A DNA stretch of 46,803 nt from Rhizobium sp. Q54 (GTDB lineage: Bacteria; Pseudomonadota; Alphaproteobacteria; Rhizobiales; Xanthobacteraceae). This document shows, one piece after another, positions 36,467 through 45,964 of the stretch; within the stretch, counting starts at the first letter, position 1, and each line of letters starts with the position of its first letter. Under the pieces are notes generated by a model. The model was not told where the DNA came from and searched no databases. It worked only from the letters and a program-made list of their open reading frames with translations. The stretch lies in assembly GCA_945861895.1 (NCBI GenBank), contig CAMAWF010000019.1:1-46803 (forward strand), in the 5' to 3' direction. The position numbers were made by a program, and so were the translations under genes.

Positions 36467-37321
36467 ATGAAACTAAGCGTGGCGGTGATCGCGCCCGGAC
36501 ACATGGGAGCGGGCGTCGCTGCGCGGCTGGTCGAGCACGGCGCGGCGATCATCACGTCGCTCGATGGGCGCAGTGCCGCAAGCGCGCAGCGCGCCGCCGC
36601 TGCCGGAATGTCGCCGGCAAGCGATGCGGAAATAGCCGCCGCCGATTTCGTCCTCTCCATCGTTCCGCCCGGGCAGGCGCAGGCGCTGGCGGAGCGGCTG
36701 CTCCCGGCGCTGCGCGCGGCCAACCGCAAGCCTGTCTATGTCGAATGCAACGCAGTGAGCCCGGACACCGTCAAGCGTATCGCAGCTGTCATTGCGCAGG
36801 CGGACTGTCCGTTTGCCGACGCCGGGATCGTCGGCGGCCCGCCGCGCGCGGGTTATGACGGGCCGCGCTTTTATGTCTCCGGTCCGCAGGCAAAACGCGT
36901 GGAGGCGCTGGGCCAATATGGCCTGCGCATTTGCCCGATGGCCGGATCAATCGGCGACGCCTCCGCCATGAAGATGTGTTACGGCGGCCTCAACAAGGGA
37001 TTGATCGCGCTTGGTTCGGCGCTGGTGCTGGCCGCCGACCGGGCCGGCGTGGGCGAGGCGTTTCGCGCCGAGCTGGCGGCAAGCCAGGCGCCGGTGCTGG
37101 CGCAGCTCGCGCGCGGCGTGCCCGGCATGTTTCCCAAGGCCTACCGCTGGGTCGATGAGATGGAGGAAATCGCCAGCTTCGTCGGCCCACGGCCGGAGGC
37201 AAAGATATTCGAAGGAATCGCCGGTCTGTACGAAGCCCTGGCCGCCGATGAAGCCGGGCAGAAAGCGGAAACCGGCGCGCTTTCCCGGTTTTTCTCGGCG
37301 GTCAAACCGGCCGGAAAGTGA
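36467..37321 (+). CDS. NAD(P)-dependent oxidoreductase with DUF1932 domain
   Basis: A 284-residue protein with an N-terminal Rossmann domain (VAVIAPGHMGAGVAARLVEHG; the usual GxGxxG is APGHMG here) and a C-terminal DUF1932 all-helical domain (SIGDASAMKMCYGGLNKGLI). It belongs to the 6-phosphogluconate/3-hydroxyisobutyrate dehydrogenase superfamily; VECNAVSPDTVKRIA and FADAGIVGGPPRAG are consistent. The substrate cannot be deduced. The ATG at 36467 is 13 bp after lysC, so co-transcription is likely. Confidence 0.88.
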   Translation: MKLSVAVIAPGHMGAGVAARLVEHGAAIITSLDGRSAASAQRAAAAGMSPASDAEIAAADFVLSIVPPGQAQALAERLLPALRAANRKPVYVECNAVSPDTVKRIAAVIAQADCPFADAGIVGGPPRAGYDGPRFYVSGPQAKRVEALGQYGLRICPMAGSIGDASAMKMCYGGLNKGLIALGSALVLAADRAGVGEAFRAELAASQAPVLAQLARGVPGMFPKAYRWVDEMEEIASFVGPRPEAKIFEGIAGLYEALAADEAGQKAETGALSRFFSAVKPAGK

Positions 37322-37460
37322 CCGGAAAATCAGCGCCGAATCGGCTCTTTCCAGCCGCCCGCGCCTTCCGTGTGCAGTCCGCCTTTTGAAAGCCGCTTTG
37401 GCTTGCCCCTTGCATGGCGCATTGGCTATAGCCTGACGGGTAGCCCAGAAGGATATCGCA

Positions 37461-39728
37461 ATGCGTGGCGCGCTCGGCGGTCCGCGCGTGCTGTTGCGCC
37501 GGCTTCGCGAGGTGATGGCGGAGCCGGTCAGCGCGCAGGAACGCCTCGACAAGGTCGTCGTGCTGATCGCTGCCAACATGGTGGCGGAGGTTTGCTCCGT
37601 CTACGTGTTGCGCATCGACAATACACTTGAGCTTTACGCCACCGAAGGTCTCAAGCGCGAGGCCGTCCATCAGACCGTGCTCGCCGCGCATGAAGGCCTC
37701 GTCGGCCTGGTCGCCAGCGAAGCCAATCCGATCAATCTCTCCGACGCGCAGAACCACCCCGCCTACTCCTACCGGCCGGAGACGGGCGAAGAGATTTATC
37801 ACTCCTTCCTCGGCGTTCCGATCCTGCGGGCGGGCAATACGCTCGGCGTGATGGTGGTGCAGAACCGCGCGCGGCGCACCTACACCGAGGAAGAAGAAGA
37901 GGCGCTGCAAACGACGGCGATGGTGCTCGCGGAGATGATCGCCTCCGGCGAGCTGTCGGCGCTGGCGCGGCCCGGCGCCGAGCCCGCCGCACGGCACACT
38001 TTGCATCTTACCGGCGCAGCGCTCTCGGACGGCATCGCGCTCGGTCATGTGGTGCTGCACGAGCCGCGTGTCGTCATCACCAATTTCATCGCCGACGACG
38101 TGCAAAGCGAACTCAAGCGCCTGGATGCCGCGATCGCGAACTTTCGGACCGATCTCGACCGCCTGCTCGAACATGGCGACGTCGCCGACGGCGGCGAGCA
38201 CCGCGATGTGCTGGAAGCCTACCGCATGTTCGCCTACGACCACGGCTGGCTCGACAAGATGCGCGAGGCGGTGATGACCGGGCTGACCGCCGAGGCGGGC
38301 GTCGAGCGCGTTCAGTCCGACACCCGCGCGCGCATGCTGCGCCAGACCGATCCCTATATCCGCGAGCGCCTGCACGATCTCGACGAACTCGCCAACCGGC
38401 TGATGCGGGTGGTGATGGGCAAGGACCACGCGCCCTCGAAGGAGCAACTTCCGGAGAACGCCATTCTGGTCGCGCGCTCGATGGGCCCGGCGGCGCTGCT
38501 CGATTACGACCGCAAGCGGCTGCGCGGTCTCATTCTTGAGGAAGGCGGCCCGACGTCGCACGTTTCGATCGTGGCGCGTGCGCTCGGCATTCCCGCCGTC
38601 GGCGAAATTGCCAACGCCACCGGACTGGTCGAGTCGGGCGACGCCATCATCGTCGATGGCGCGACCGGCGATGTGCATGTGCGCCCGCCGGCCGACATCA
38701 AGAATACCTATGGCGAGCGGGTCAAGCTGCGGGCGCGCCGGCAGGAGCAATATCGCGCGTTGCGCGACAAACCTTGCGTCACCAAGGACGGCCAGCCGGT
38801 GTCGCTGATGCTCAATGCCGGGCTGCTCATCGACATGCCGCATATCGATGAGACCGGCGCCGCGGGCATCGGACTGTTCCGCACCGAACTGCAATTCATG
38901 GTCGCGCCGTCGTTCCCCCGCACCAGCGAGCAGCTCGCGCTCTACCGCGCCGTGCTCGATGCTGCCGGCGAGCGGCCGGTGACATTCCGCACCCTCGACA
39001 TCGGCGGCGACAAGGTGCTGCCCTATATGCGCAACGTGGATGAGGAGAACCCGGCGCTCGGCTGGCGCGCGATCCGGCTCGGGCTCGATCGGCCGGGCCT
39101 GCTGCGCAGCCAAATCCGCGCACTGCTGCGCGCCTCAGGCGGGCGCGGGCTCAAACTGATGTTCCCGATGATCGCGACGGTCGAGGAGTTCGATCAGGCC
39201 AAGGCGCTGGTCGAAATGGAGCTCACCCATCTGCGCCGGCACGGTCACGCGCTACCCGAGCGGGTCGAGATCGGCACCATGGTCGAAGTGCCCTCCCTGC
39301 TTTACCAGCTCGACGAATTGCTTGAACGCGTCGATTTTCTCTCGGTTGGCTCCAACGATCTCATGCAATTCTTGTACGCGGCCGACCGCGGCAATGCTCG
39401 CGTATCCACTCGTTTCGATCCGCTCGCGGCGCCGGTGCTGCGGGTGTTGAAGGATATCGCCGACAAGGGCCGCGCGCACGGCAAGCCGGTCGCGCTTTGC
39501 GGCGAGCTGGCCTCGAAGCCGATTGGCGCGCTCGTTCTGGTCACGCTCGGATACCGGTCGTTGTCGCTGACGCCTTCCGCGGTCGGGCCGGTCAAGGCCC
39601 TGTTGCTCGATCTTGACGCGGCCAAGGCCGCAGCGGCGATTCTGCCGGCGATTCAAAGCCCGGTCGGCAGCGTTTCCGTACGCGAAAAGATCGAAGCGTT
39701 CGCCGCAGCCGAAGGCCTGCAACTTTGA
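37461..39728 (+). CDS. ptsP: Phosphoenolpyruvate-protein phosphotransferase PtsP (EI-Ntr)
   Basis: A 755-residue first enzyme of the nitrogen-related phosphotransferase system, which passes phosphate from PEP to NPr and on to EIIA-Ntr. An N-terminal GAF domain (about 1-165) precedes the EI parts. The phosphorylated histidine is His367 in [15 protein letters not shown]. The PEP-binding barrel has [57 protein letters not shown] and ALCGELAS. Presence of the GAF domain separates it from sugar EI. Its stop overlaps the start of prfA, which suggests one operon ptsP-prfA-prmC. Confidence 0.97.
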   Translation: MRGALGGPRVLLRRLREVMAEPVSAQERLDKVVVLIAANMVAEVCSVYVLRIDNTLELYATEGLKREAVHQTVLAAHEGLVGLVASEANPINLSDAQNHPAYSYRPETGEEIYHSFLGVPILRAGNTLGVMVVQNRARRTYTEEEEEALQTTAMVLAEMIASGELSALARPGAEPAARHTLHLTGAALSDGIALGHVVLHEPRVVITNFIADDVQSELKRLDAAIANFRTDLDRLLEHGDVADGGEHRDVLEAYRMFAYDHGWLDKMREAVMTGLTAEAGVERVQSDTRARMLRQTDPYIRERLHDLDELANRLMRVVMGKDHAPSKEQLPENAILVARSMGPAALLDYDRKRLRGLILEEGGPTSHVSIVARALGIPAVGEIANATGLVESGDAIIVDGATGDVHVRPPADIKNTYGERVKLRARRQEQYRALRDKPCVTKDGQPVSLMLNAGLLIDMPHIDETGAAGIGLFRTELQFMVAPSFPRTSEQLALYRAVLDAAGERPVTFRTLDIGGDKVLPYMRNVDEENPALGWRAIRLGLDRPGLLRSQIRALLRASGGRGLKLMFPMIATVEEFDQAKALVEMELTHLRRHGHALPERVEIGTMVEVPSLLYQLDELLERVDFLSVGSNDLMQFLYAADRGNARVSTRFDPLAAPVLRVLKDIADKGRAHGKPVALCGELASKPIGALVLVTLGYRSLSLTPSAVGPVKALLLDLDAAKAAAAILPAIQSPVGSVSVREKIEAFAAAEGLQL

Positions 39729-40807
39729 CCGTGCTTCCGCAACAAAAGCTCGACGCGCTGCTGGCGCGTCACCAGGCGATCGAGGCGGAGCTTGCGACCC
39801 AGCTTGCGCCGGAAACCTACGTGAAGCTGTCGCGGGAATTTTCCGAGCTCAGCCCTGTCGCCGAAAAGGTCAAAGCCTATCGCGCGGTGCTTGCCGAAAT
39901 CGCCGACCTCGCAGCGCTGATCGACGATGCCGCGACCGAACCGGCGATGCGAAGGATGGCGGAGGCGGAAAAGCCGGTGCTGGATGCGCGCAGGACCGCG
40001 CTCGAACATCAAATCCAGCTGTCGCTCATCCCGAAGGATGCGATGGATGAGCGCAACGTCATCCTCGAAATTCGCGCCGGCACCGGCGGCGACGAGGCTT
40101 CATTGTTCGCCGGCGATCTGTTCCGGATGTACGAGCGCTACGCCGCCAAGCAGGGCTGGAAGGTCGAGCTGATGGCGGCGAGCGAAGGCACCAAGGGCGG
40201 CTACAAGGAAATCATCGCCGAAATTCGCGGCCGCGGCCCTTTCGCCAAGCTGAAATTCGAATCCGGCGTACATCGTGTGCAGCGCGTGCCCGACACCGAG
40301 GCGTCCGGACGCATTCACACCTCGGCAGCGACGGTCGCGGTACTGCCGGAGGCGGAAGAGGTCGATATCAAGATCAAGGACGACGATCTCAAGGTCGATA
40401 CCATGCGAGCGAGTGGAGCGGGTGGCCAGCACGTCAACAAGACCGAATCCGCCATTCGCATCACCCACCTTCCGAGCGGAATCGTGGTGTACGTGCAGGC
40501 CGAGCGTTCGCAGCACAAGAACCGCGCCACCGCGATGGCGATGCTGCGCACCAAGCTCTACGACGCCGAGCGCAGCAAGCTCGACGCCGCCCGCGCGGCC
40601 GACCGGCGCGGACAGATCGGTTCCGGCGACCGCTCCGAACGCATCCGCACCTATAATTTTCCGCAAGGACGCGTGACCGATCATCGCATCAATCTGACGC
40701 TCCACAAGCTGCCGCAGGTCATCGAGGGCGAGGCGCTGGGCGAACTCATCGATGCGCTGATGAGCGAACATCAAGCGGAACTGTTGGCGGCCGAGGGCGT
40801 CGCGTGA
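39725..40807 (+). CDS. prfA: Peptide chain release factor 1
   Basis: A 360-residue release factor for UAA and UAG. GGQ lies at 233-235 in [19 protein letters not shown], and the codon-recognition region contains [20 protein letters not shown], with PxT of RF1 (VPDTEA in the family position near it). Length is standard. The start is a TTG at 39725 overlapping the ptsP stop, or a GTG two codons later (39731). It overlaps prmC by 4 bp, the gene for the enzyme that methylates its own GGQ glutamine. Confidence 0.97.
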   Translation: MTVLPQQKLDALLARHQAIEAELATQLAPETYVKLSREFSELSPVAEKVKAYRAVLAEIADLAALIDDAATEPAMRRMAEAEKPVLDARRTALEHQIQLSLIPKDAMDERNVILEIRAGTGGDEASLFAGDLFRMYERYAAKQGWKVELMAASEGTKGGYKEIIAEIRGRGPFAKLKFESGVHRVQRVPDTEASGRIHTSAATVAVLPEAEEVDIKIKDDDLKVDTMRASGAGGQHVNKTESAIRITHLPSGIVVYVQAERSQHKNRATAMAMLRTKLYDAERSKLDAARAADRRGQIGSGDRSERIRTYNFPQGRVTDHRINLTLHKLPQVIEGEALGELIDALMSEHQAELLAAEGVA

Positions 40808-41721
40808 TCTCCGGCGCAGCAATCTCACTTGTCCCTCCACTTGCAGGGAAAGGTAAAGAGTGGACGATTGCCGGCGCGCGGCGTGCACTCACCAATGCCT
40901 TTCGCACCGCAGCAATCGAATCCCCGGAGCTCGACGCGCGTCTGCTGATCGGCCATGCGCTTGGCCTGGATCACGCCGCGCTCACGGCGGAGGCGAACAA
41001 GCCCTTGGCCGCGCAGCATGTGACGAATATCGAGGCGCTTGCGGCGCGCCGGCTGGCGCACGAACCCATTGCGCGCATTACTGGCCGCAAGGAATTCTGG
41101 AGCCTGGCCCTGCGTGTGAACGACGCGACGCTGGTGCCGCGGCCGGAAACCGAAACCGTTGTGGAAGCCGCGCTCGATTTCATCGTGGCCCGAAGCCTGC
41201 GCGCGGAAAGGCTTCGCCTGCTCGATATCGGCACCGGGTCGGGCGCGCTGTTGCTGGCGCTGATGTCCGAGTTGCCCAATGCGTTCGGCGTCGGCACCGA
41301 TGTCAGCGCCGCTGCGCTCGCCATGGCGCGTGACAATGCCAAAGCGCTCGGGCTTGCCGCGCGCTGCACTTTCCTTGGATGCAATTTCGCCAGCGCCCTG
41401 CGCGGCCGGTTCGATCTCGTGGTGTCGAACCCGCCCTATGTGGCAAGCGGCGACATGCATTCGCTTGCGCCGGAGGTGCGCGAATACGATCCCCGGCTTG
41501 CGCTCGATGGCGGTCCCGACGGCCTCGATGGTTACCGCGCCATTGCCGCCCATGCAGAAACGTTAATCGCGCCCGGCGGCCGGCTGATCGTGGAACTTGG
41601 AGCGGGTCAGGAAGCCGCGGTTTCGGCCCTGTTCGCCGCCGCAGGGCTTGCGGCGACGGCTCCCGCGCGCAAGGACCTTGCCGGCGTGCCCCGGGCGCTG
41701 TCGGTCAAACCGGCGCCATGA
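40804..41721 (+). CDS. prmC: Release factor glutamine methyltransferase PrmC
   Basis: A 305-residue enzyme that N5-methylates the glutamine of the GGQ motif in release factors. Catalytic NPPY is at 209-212; SAM motif I is [35 protein letters not shown] is the family signature. It begins with a GTG in a GTGA overlap with prfA. The first ~20 residues ([14 protein letters not shown]) look foreign to the family and are encoded by DNA resembling the palindromic repeats at 12813 and 45234. Otherwise intact. Confidence 0.95.
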   Translation: MISGAAISLVPPLAGKGKEWTIAGARRALTNAFRTAAIESPELDARLLIGHALGLDHAALTAEANKPLAAQHVTNIEALAARRLAHEPIARITGRKEFWSLALRVNDATLVPRPETETVVEAALDFIVARSLRAERLRLLDIGTGSGALLLALMSELPNAFGVGTDVSAAALAMARDNAKALGLAARCTFLGCNFASALRGRFDLVVSNPPYVASGDMHSLAPEVREYDPRLALDGGPDGLDGYRAIAAHAETLIAPGGRLIVELGAGQEAAVSALFAAAGLAATAPARKDLAGVPRALSVKPAP

Positions 41722-42207
41722 TTGCAAAGCATTGCGGGTTGGCGAAAAAAGCACTTGGATTAGCGCCCAAGACGGACTAGCTTCCGCCCAGGAATCGACC
41801 CGAAACGATTGCGTCGCCACGAAGCCCGGAGCAAGGCTCAGCGAGGCTAGCGGCGCAAGCTAAGGTGGATGACGTAGAGCCGGCATAAACGGCAAGCAAC
41901 GTGACGGCAAGCAGGGTCGCCACCTTCGGGTCTGGATGCTTCACCGGTTAGGCGCTTAAATTTATCGCCAATTTGAGCGATGCGCATAACGAGAGGTAGG
42001 CGAGCCGCGGCAATGCCGCGACCGAGGGGTTGCTTCGGCTATCGCGATAATAATCGGATGCGACGACGATTCGTGCCGCATGCCTGTTTTCATTCAGGCG
42101 CGGTCGCCGGAGCGGTCCGTATGCGGTTTCAAGTCTGGCAAGACGTTTGGTGAAACAATCGGCGGATCACACCGCCTCAAATCGAAGGATCGGCGAACAG
42201 GCAAGCC
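41722..42207. other. 486-bp gap with several hairpins; no gene recognised
   Basis: No reading frame here has coding features. Hairpins are visible: GCTTAAATT/AATTTGAGC (41954-41978, one G-U pair), CGCGG/CCGCG (42006-42020), GCCTG/CAGGC (about 42082-42099) and TAGC/GCTA near 41849-41863. The stretch could hold a structured RNA, a long leader of the DUF4167 gene or a decayed gene. I compared it mentally with tmRNA, RNase P RNA and SRP RNA and saw none of their core signatures. Confidence 0.4.
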
Positions 42208-43080
42208 ATGAGAAACGGTCAAAACAACAAGCGTATGCGCGGGCGCAACAACAATAACAACAACAACAACAATCGTAAGGGTGGCCATCACCACCACAAT
42301 CCGTTGACGCGGCTCTACGAGTCGAACGGACCCGATGTGAAAATTCGCGGCAATGCATCCCACATCGCGGAAAAATACATTCAGCTTGCCCGCGACTCGC
42401 AGAGTTCCGGCGATCCGGTCGCCGCAGAAAACTACTACCAGCACGCGGAACATTATTTTCGCCTGATCGCCGCGGCGCAGGAGCAGTTCCGTCAGCAAAA
42501 CCCCTACGCCAACCGCCCGCCTGAGGGCGGCGCCACGCAAGGAGCGCAAGGCGAAGACTCCTTCGACGACGGCAGCGACGACGGTCCGGGAATTTCTCAA
42601 TCCGGGCAGAACGAGCCGAGCTACGTTCCGCGCGAGCCGCAGCCGCAGGCGCAGCCCTATTTGCCGCGCGACGCGCAGCCGTTTCCGCCGCGCGATCAGC
42701 AATTTTCGCAGCAACAGCCGCGTCCGCAGCAGCAACATCATCAGAACAATCAGCCCCCTCAGAAAAATCCGCAACATGTCGACGGGCAAACCGGTCATAC
42801 GAGCGGCAATGCCGGCGGCAACCAGGAGGTCGGCGGCCTGCCCTCTTTCATCACCGGCGGCGTGCAGCCGCAGCCGCCGCAGCCAAGCCAACAGCCGCAG
42901 GGCAACGGTCAGAACGACTACGACAATCAGGATCGCCTTCCGTTGCACCGCCGCCGACGGCGCCATCGCGGCCCACGCCCGGAATTCGGCAACGCCCCGA
43001 ATGCGCCAAACGCCCCGAATGCGCCGAACAGCGCGGCAGGCGAGAGCGACGACGAGCCGCCGCGTCAGCCCGGCGAGTGA
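42208..43080 (+). CDS. DUF4167 domain-containing protein
   Basis: A 290-residue, mostly disordered protein typical of alphaproteobacteria. The conserved DUF4167 domain is in the first ~95 residues: NPLTRLYESNGPDVKIRGNA, SHIAEKYIQLARDSQSSGDP and AENYYQHAEHYFRLIAAAQE. Before it there is a run of nine Asn (14-22) and four His (27-30). The rest is rich in Gln, Pro and Asn and ends with a basic patch HRRRRRHRGPRPEF and a short NAPNAPNAPN repeat. The basic and low-complexity make-up suggests RNA or nucleoid association, which is inference. The upstream gap of 486 bp is unusual. Confidence 0.93.
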   Translation: MRNGQNNKRMRGRNNNNNNNNNRKGGHHHHNPLTRLYESNGPDVKIRGNASHIAEKYIQLARDSQSSGDPVAAENYYQHAEHYFRLIAAAQEQFRQQNPYANRPPEGGATQGAQGEDSFDDGSDDGPGISQSGQNEPSYVPREPQPQAQPYLPRDAQPFPPRDQQFSQQQPRPQQQHHQNNQPPQKNPQHVDGQTGHTSGNAGGNQEVGGLPSFITGGVQPQPPQPSQQPQGNGQNDYDNQDRLPLHRRRRRHRGPRPEFGNAPNAPNAPNAPNSAAGESDDEPPRQPGE

Positions 43081-43087
43081 TCGAAAG

Positions 43088-43837
43088 CTAGTTGGAGTTT
43101 CGCGCCGCGCCACCCGATGAGGGCGCCAGCGCCGGCTCGAAGCGCGGCACCAGCCGGCTTTTTTCGCGCCGCGCCGGAATCGCGCGATACACCTGTTTCG
43201 TCGCCTCGACGATATGCACGCCCGCGAACGGCGCGGAAATCGTCGCGCCGGTGCGCTCCCAGGCCACGGCCGAGCGCAGGAACCAGCCGCGCGCGATCGG
43301 GGGGACGTAAAGCGCTTCCGCCCATCCGGTCGGCGTAAACCAGGTATCGCGCAAAAGATTTGTGATCTGCGAGCGCGAATACGGCCGCCCGTGCCCGAAC
43401 GGCGTATGGTCCATGCGCGCCCACAATCCGCGCCGGTTGGGGACGACCGCCAGCAACCTGCCGCCGGACGCCAGCACGCGCCACGCCTCGCGCAGCAAAG
43501 CCGGCGCGTCTTGCGTCATCTCCAGCGCATGCACGAGCAGCACGCGGTCGACGGCGGAATCGGCGAGCGGAAATTCGTGTTCGTCCACCAGCGCCGTCAG
43601 CGCCGGCCGCGTGGATGGCCATTTCACCACGCCTTGCGGCGCCGGCATGAAGGCAAGGCAGCGCTCCGCCTCTTCGCGGAACAAGCCGAGATAGGGCGTG
43701 GCGTAGCCGACGCCGAGCAGGCGCTGGCCGGCGGTCTCCGCCCAGCGGCTGCGGATGCCGCGGCTGACAAATCGCCGCGCCACCACGCCGAGGCGCTGGC
43801 TGTAGAAATCGCGCAGGTCGACAACGTCAATCGTCAT
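43088..43837 (-). CDS. Class I SAM-dependent methyltransferase
   Basis: A 249-residue protein starting MTIDVVDLRDFYSQRLGVVA. The second half of the Rossmann core is clear (FPLADSAVDRVLLVHALEMT, LREAWRVLASGGRLLAVVPN), while motif I is divergent (RLLGVGYATPYLG). The C-terminus (TPFGHGRPYSRSQITNLLRD) is conserved in the alphaproteobacterial group that is encoded opposite gloB. Substrate unknown. It converges on the DUF4167 gene with a 7-bp gap and is divergent from gloB. Confidence 0.88.
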   Translation of the reverse strand: MTIDVVDLRDFYSQRLGVVARRFVSRGIRSRWAETAGQRLLGVGYATPYLGLFREEAERCLAFMPAPQGVVKWPSTRPALTALVDEHEFPLADSAVDRVLLVHALEMTQDAPALLREAWRVLASGGRLLAVVPNRRGLWARMDHTPFGHGRPYSRSQITNLLRDTWFTPTGWAEALYVPPIARGWFLRSAVAWERTGATISAPFAGVHIVEATKQVYRAIPARREKSRLVPRFEPALAPSSGGAARNSN

Positions 43838-43953
43838 GCGGCAAAACTAGCATAAATTCGTCCGATCCGGCCGGATCGCGCGCAAACGTCCGCGTTCAAG
43901 ACAATTCATCCGCGTGCTACGGTTAATGCAATCGACGACAAAACGAGGACGCA

Positions 43954-44721
43954 ATGACCGCGCAAATCCACCTTTTTCCCTGCCGTCAGGACAATTTCGG
44001 CGTGTTGCTGCACGATCCGGCCAGCGGCGCAACCGCGGCGATCGATGCGCCGGAAGCAGCCCCGGTGGAGGCCGCGCTCAAGGCCAAGGGCTGGAAACTC
44101 ACCGACATCCTGGTGACGCATCACCACGCCGATCACACCGACGGCATTGCGGCGCTCAAGAAAGCATACCAGTGCCGCGTGGTGGCGCCGCGCGCGGAGG
44201 CCGCGCGCATTGCCCTGGTCGACGAGACGGTCGCCGAAGGCGACAAAGTCAGCGTCGGCAAACTCACGGCAAATGTCATCGAAACGCCGGGCCATACGTC
44301 AGGCCACATCGCCTATTGGTTTCATGGCGACAAGCTGGCATTCGTCGGCGACACGCTGTTTTCGATCGGCTGCGGCCGGGTGATCGAGGGGACGATGGAG
44401 CAGATGTGGCGGTCGTTGCTCAAGCTGCGCGATCTGCCGGACGACACGCAAATCTATTTCGGCCACGAATACACCGAGGCCAATATCCGCTTCGCGCGCA
44501 CCATCGAGCCAAATAATAAAGCGCTGCTGGCGCGCGAGGCGGAAGTGAAGCAATTGCGCGCGCGCAATGCACCGACCTGCCCGGTCAAAATCGGCGACGA
44601 GAAAGCAGCGAACTGCTTCCTGCGCGCCGACAATCCGGAGGTCGCGGCCTCCCTCGGCATGGCCGGGAAACCGGCGGCGCAGGTGTTTGCGGAAATTCGC
44701 GAACGCAAGAACAGGTTCTAG
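43954..44721 (+). CDS. gloB: Hydroxyacylglutathione hydrolase (glyoxalase II)
   Basis: A 255-residue metallo-beta-lactamase-fold hydrolase that releases D-lactate and glutathione from S-lactoylglutathione in methylglyoxal detoxification. The binuclear metal motif is THHHADHTDG (His56, His58, Asp60, His61), with later ligands in TPGHTSGHIAYWF, FVGDTLFSIGCGR and IYFGHEYTEANIRFA. The GloB C-terminal domain ends in FAEIRERKNRF. Length is standard. Confidence 0.96.
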   Translation: MTAQIHLFPCRQDNFGVLLHDPASGATAAIDAPEAAPVEAALKAKGWKLTDILVTHHHADHTDGIAALKKAYQCRVVAPRAEAARIALVDETVAEGDKVSVGKLTANVIETPGHTSGHIAYWFHGDKLAFVGDTLFSIGCGRVIEGTMEQMWRSLLKLRDLPDDTQIYFGHEYTEANIRFARTIEPNNKALLAREAEVKQLRARNAPTCPVKIGDEKAANCFLRADNPEVAASLGMAGKPAAQVFAEIRERKNRF

Positions 44722-44730
44722 TTTACCGTC

Positions 44731-44769
44731 GCCCTTCGAGGCTCGCTTCGCTCGCACCTCAGGATGACG
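44731..44769. repeat. Short dispersed repeat between gloB and the cupin gene
   Basis: The sequence CCTTCGAGGCTCGC followed by TTCGCTCGCACCTCAGGATGACGG is a familiar intergenic element in Bradyrhizobium-like genomes. It contains a GGCTCGC/GCTCGCACC imperfect hairpin. Because it overlaps 44764, it argues that the cupin gene starts at the later ATG. Confidence 0.6.
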
Positions 44770-44784
44770 GAACGAGGCAATGCC

Positions 44785-45216
44785 ATGATCGTTTCCACCC
44801 TGACCGCAGCCGATATCATCCGCCTGCTCGATCTCAAGCCGCATCCGGAAGGCGGGCACTTCCGCGAGACGTTCCGCGATACGCGGCTCATCGGCGGACG
44901 CGCGGCGTCGACCGCGATCTATTTTTTGCTGGCGCGCGGGGAGCGTTCGCATTGGCACCGCATCGACGCGGTGGAGACCTGGCACTTTTACGCGGGCAGT
45001 CCGCTGCTGCTTTCGATCGCCGAGGCAAAGCAAAGCCGGCCGGTCAAACTCGGCAGCAACCTCGCGGCCGGCGAGCTTCCGCAGGCGCTGGTGCCGGCGC
45101 ACACCTGGCAGGCGGCGGAAAGCCTCGGCGACTGGACGCTTGCCGGCTGCACCGTGGCACCGGGATTTGAATTTTCCGGTTTCGAGCTGGCGCCGAAGGG
45201 CTGGTCGCCGGGCTAA
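44785..45216 (+). CDS. Cupin domain-containing protein (DUF985)
   Basis: About 143 residues (MIVSTLTAADIIRLLDLKPH). The DUF985/cupin_5 pattern is visible: PHPEGGHFRETFRD, TAIYFLLARGERSHWHRIDA, ETWHFYAGSPLLL, and the C-terminal WTLAGCTVAPGFEFSGFELA. Histidines of the cupin barrel (SHWHRIDAVETWHFY) could bind a metal. Function is unknown; related proteins bind sugars or isomerise them. An ATG at 44764 would add seven residues but lies in a repeat. It follows gloB, an arrangement found elsewhere in rhizobia. Confidence 0.9.
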   Translation: MIVSTLTAADIIRLLDLKPHPEGGHFRETFRDTRLIGGRAASTAIYFLLARGERSHWHRIDAVETWHFYAGSPLLLSIAEAKQSRPVKLGSNLAAGELPQALVPAHTWQAAESLGDWTLAGCTVAPGFEFSGFELAPKGWSPG

Positions 45217-45233
45217 GCACTGACATTGTTCTT

Positions 45234-45253
45234 CCTCTCCCTGTGGGGAGAGG
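45234..45253. repeat. Short palindromic repeat after the cupin gene
   Basis: CCTCTCCC and GGGAGAGG form an 8-bp stem with a 4-nt loop, the same family as the repeat at 12813-12836. It lies 17 bp after the cupin stop codon. Confidence 0.7.
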
Positions 45254-45384
45254 GTCAAGGCAAGGGGGCATCAAGACTGGCTTGGGCGTGCACTCATAAA
45301 CACGTCCTGGGACGATTTGCTAGATTTCGCTTTTGAGCCGTAAGCGGCCGTCACTCGCGGCAGGCAGCAGTTCCGGGATGCGCC

Positions 45385-45421
45385 AACACCGAACACGTAA
45401 CACGGTGTTCTTTGATTTTTT
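45385..45421 (+). terminator. Rho-independent terminator before the mer locus
   Basis: AACACCG (45385-45391) and CGGTGTT (45403-45409) pair around an 11-nt loop, then TCTTTGATTTTTTGG gives a T-run on the plus strand. It would stop transcription arriving from the cupin side just before the 3' end of merR, which is transcribed the other way. Confidence 0.55.
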
Positions 45422-45424
45422 GGC

Positions 45425-45859
45425 TTAACTGGCGCGCGCCTCAGCACTAGTATTGAGGGCCTCGATGATAGGGCACGAAGATTGATCGCCGGGACGACAG
45501 GCGTCGGTCATGTTCTTGAGCGCGCGTTCGAGCCGCTTCAGGCTCGTGATTTTACCATGAACGTCAGCGAGATGCCGAAGCGCTATTTTTTTCGCTGCGC
45601 CACATTCCGTATTCCCATCATCCACCAGCGCAAGCAGCGCGCGGATATCGTCTAACGAGAAACCCAGCTCGCGGCTGCGTCGAACGAAGTTTAGCAGCTG
45701 AATGTGTTCTTCGTCGTATACGCGCCATCGTCCCTCGCTGCGTGGAGGTGAGGGCAGCAATCCCACCCGCTCGTAATAGCGGATGGTCTCGATGTTGACG
45801 CCGGTTCTTTCGGCCAGCGTACCGATCAGCACTGATTTCGCTCGCGAATTCGTGACCAT
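45425..45859 (-). CDS. merR: Mercury-responsive regulator MerR
   Basis: A 144-residue MerR-family protein from the ATG at 45859, which has GGAG 10 nt upstream; an ATG at 45883 lies inside the operator and lacks a ribosome-binding site. The N-terminal helix-turn-helix (VLIGTLAERTGVNIETIRYY) and wing (ERVGLLPSPPRSEGRWRVYD) are standard. The three mercury-binding cysteines are present: Cys86 (TECGAAKKIALRHL), Cys121 (TDACRPGD) and Cys129 (QSSCPIIEAL), with the usual dimerisation helix. It would repress, and with Hg(II) activate, the divergent mer promoter by untwisting its long spacer. Confidence 0.92.
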   Translation of the reverse strand: MVTNSRAKSVLIGTLAERTGVNIETIRYYERVGLLPSPPRSEGRWRVYDEEHIQLLNFVRRSRELGFSLDDIRALLALVDDGNTECGAAKKIALRHLADVHGKITSLKRLERALKNMTDACRPGDQSSCPIIEALNTSAEARAS

Positions 45860-45877
45860 GATTATCAAACTCCGGGC

Positions 45878-45908
45878 TTGCATCTGTAGCAGCTACAGAT
45901 AGTAGCGT
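45878..45908 (+). promoter_or_regulatory. mer operator-promoter (19-bp spacer)
   Basis: TTGCAT (45878-45883) and TAGCGT (45903-45908) are 19 bp apart, the over-long spacing typical of MerR-controlled promoters. Inside the spacer is a perfect dyad, ATCTGTAGC-A-GCTACAGAT (45882-45900), the MerR binding site. The promoter faces the small peptide gene and merT. Confidence 0.8.
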
Positions 45909-45964
45909 GATGTCAGGTTGCGTTCCATCGACCGATGCCTCGGTCTGATTTAGGGAGAATCCGG

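Noticed and set aside
41722-42207. tmRNA, RNase P RNA or SRP RNA gene
   Set aside because: None of the conserved cores (tag reading frame, P4 region signature, SRP apical loop) is visible, although the gap is hairpin-rich.
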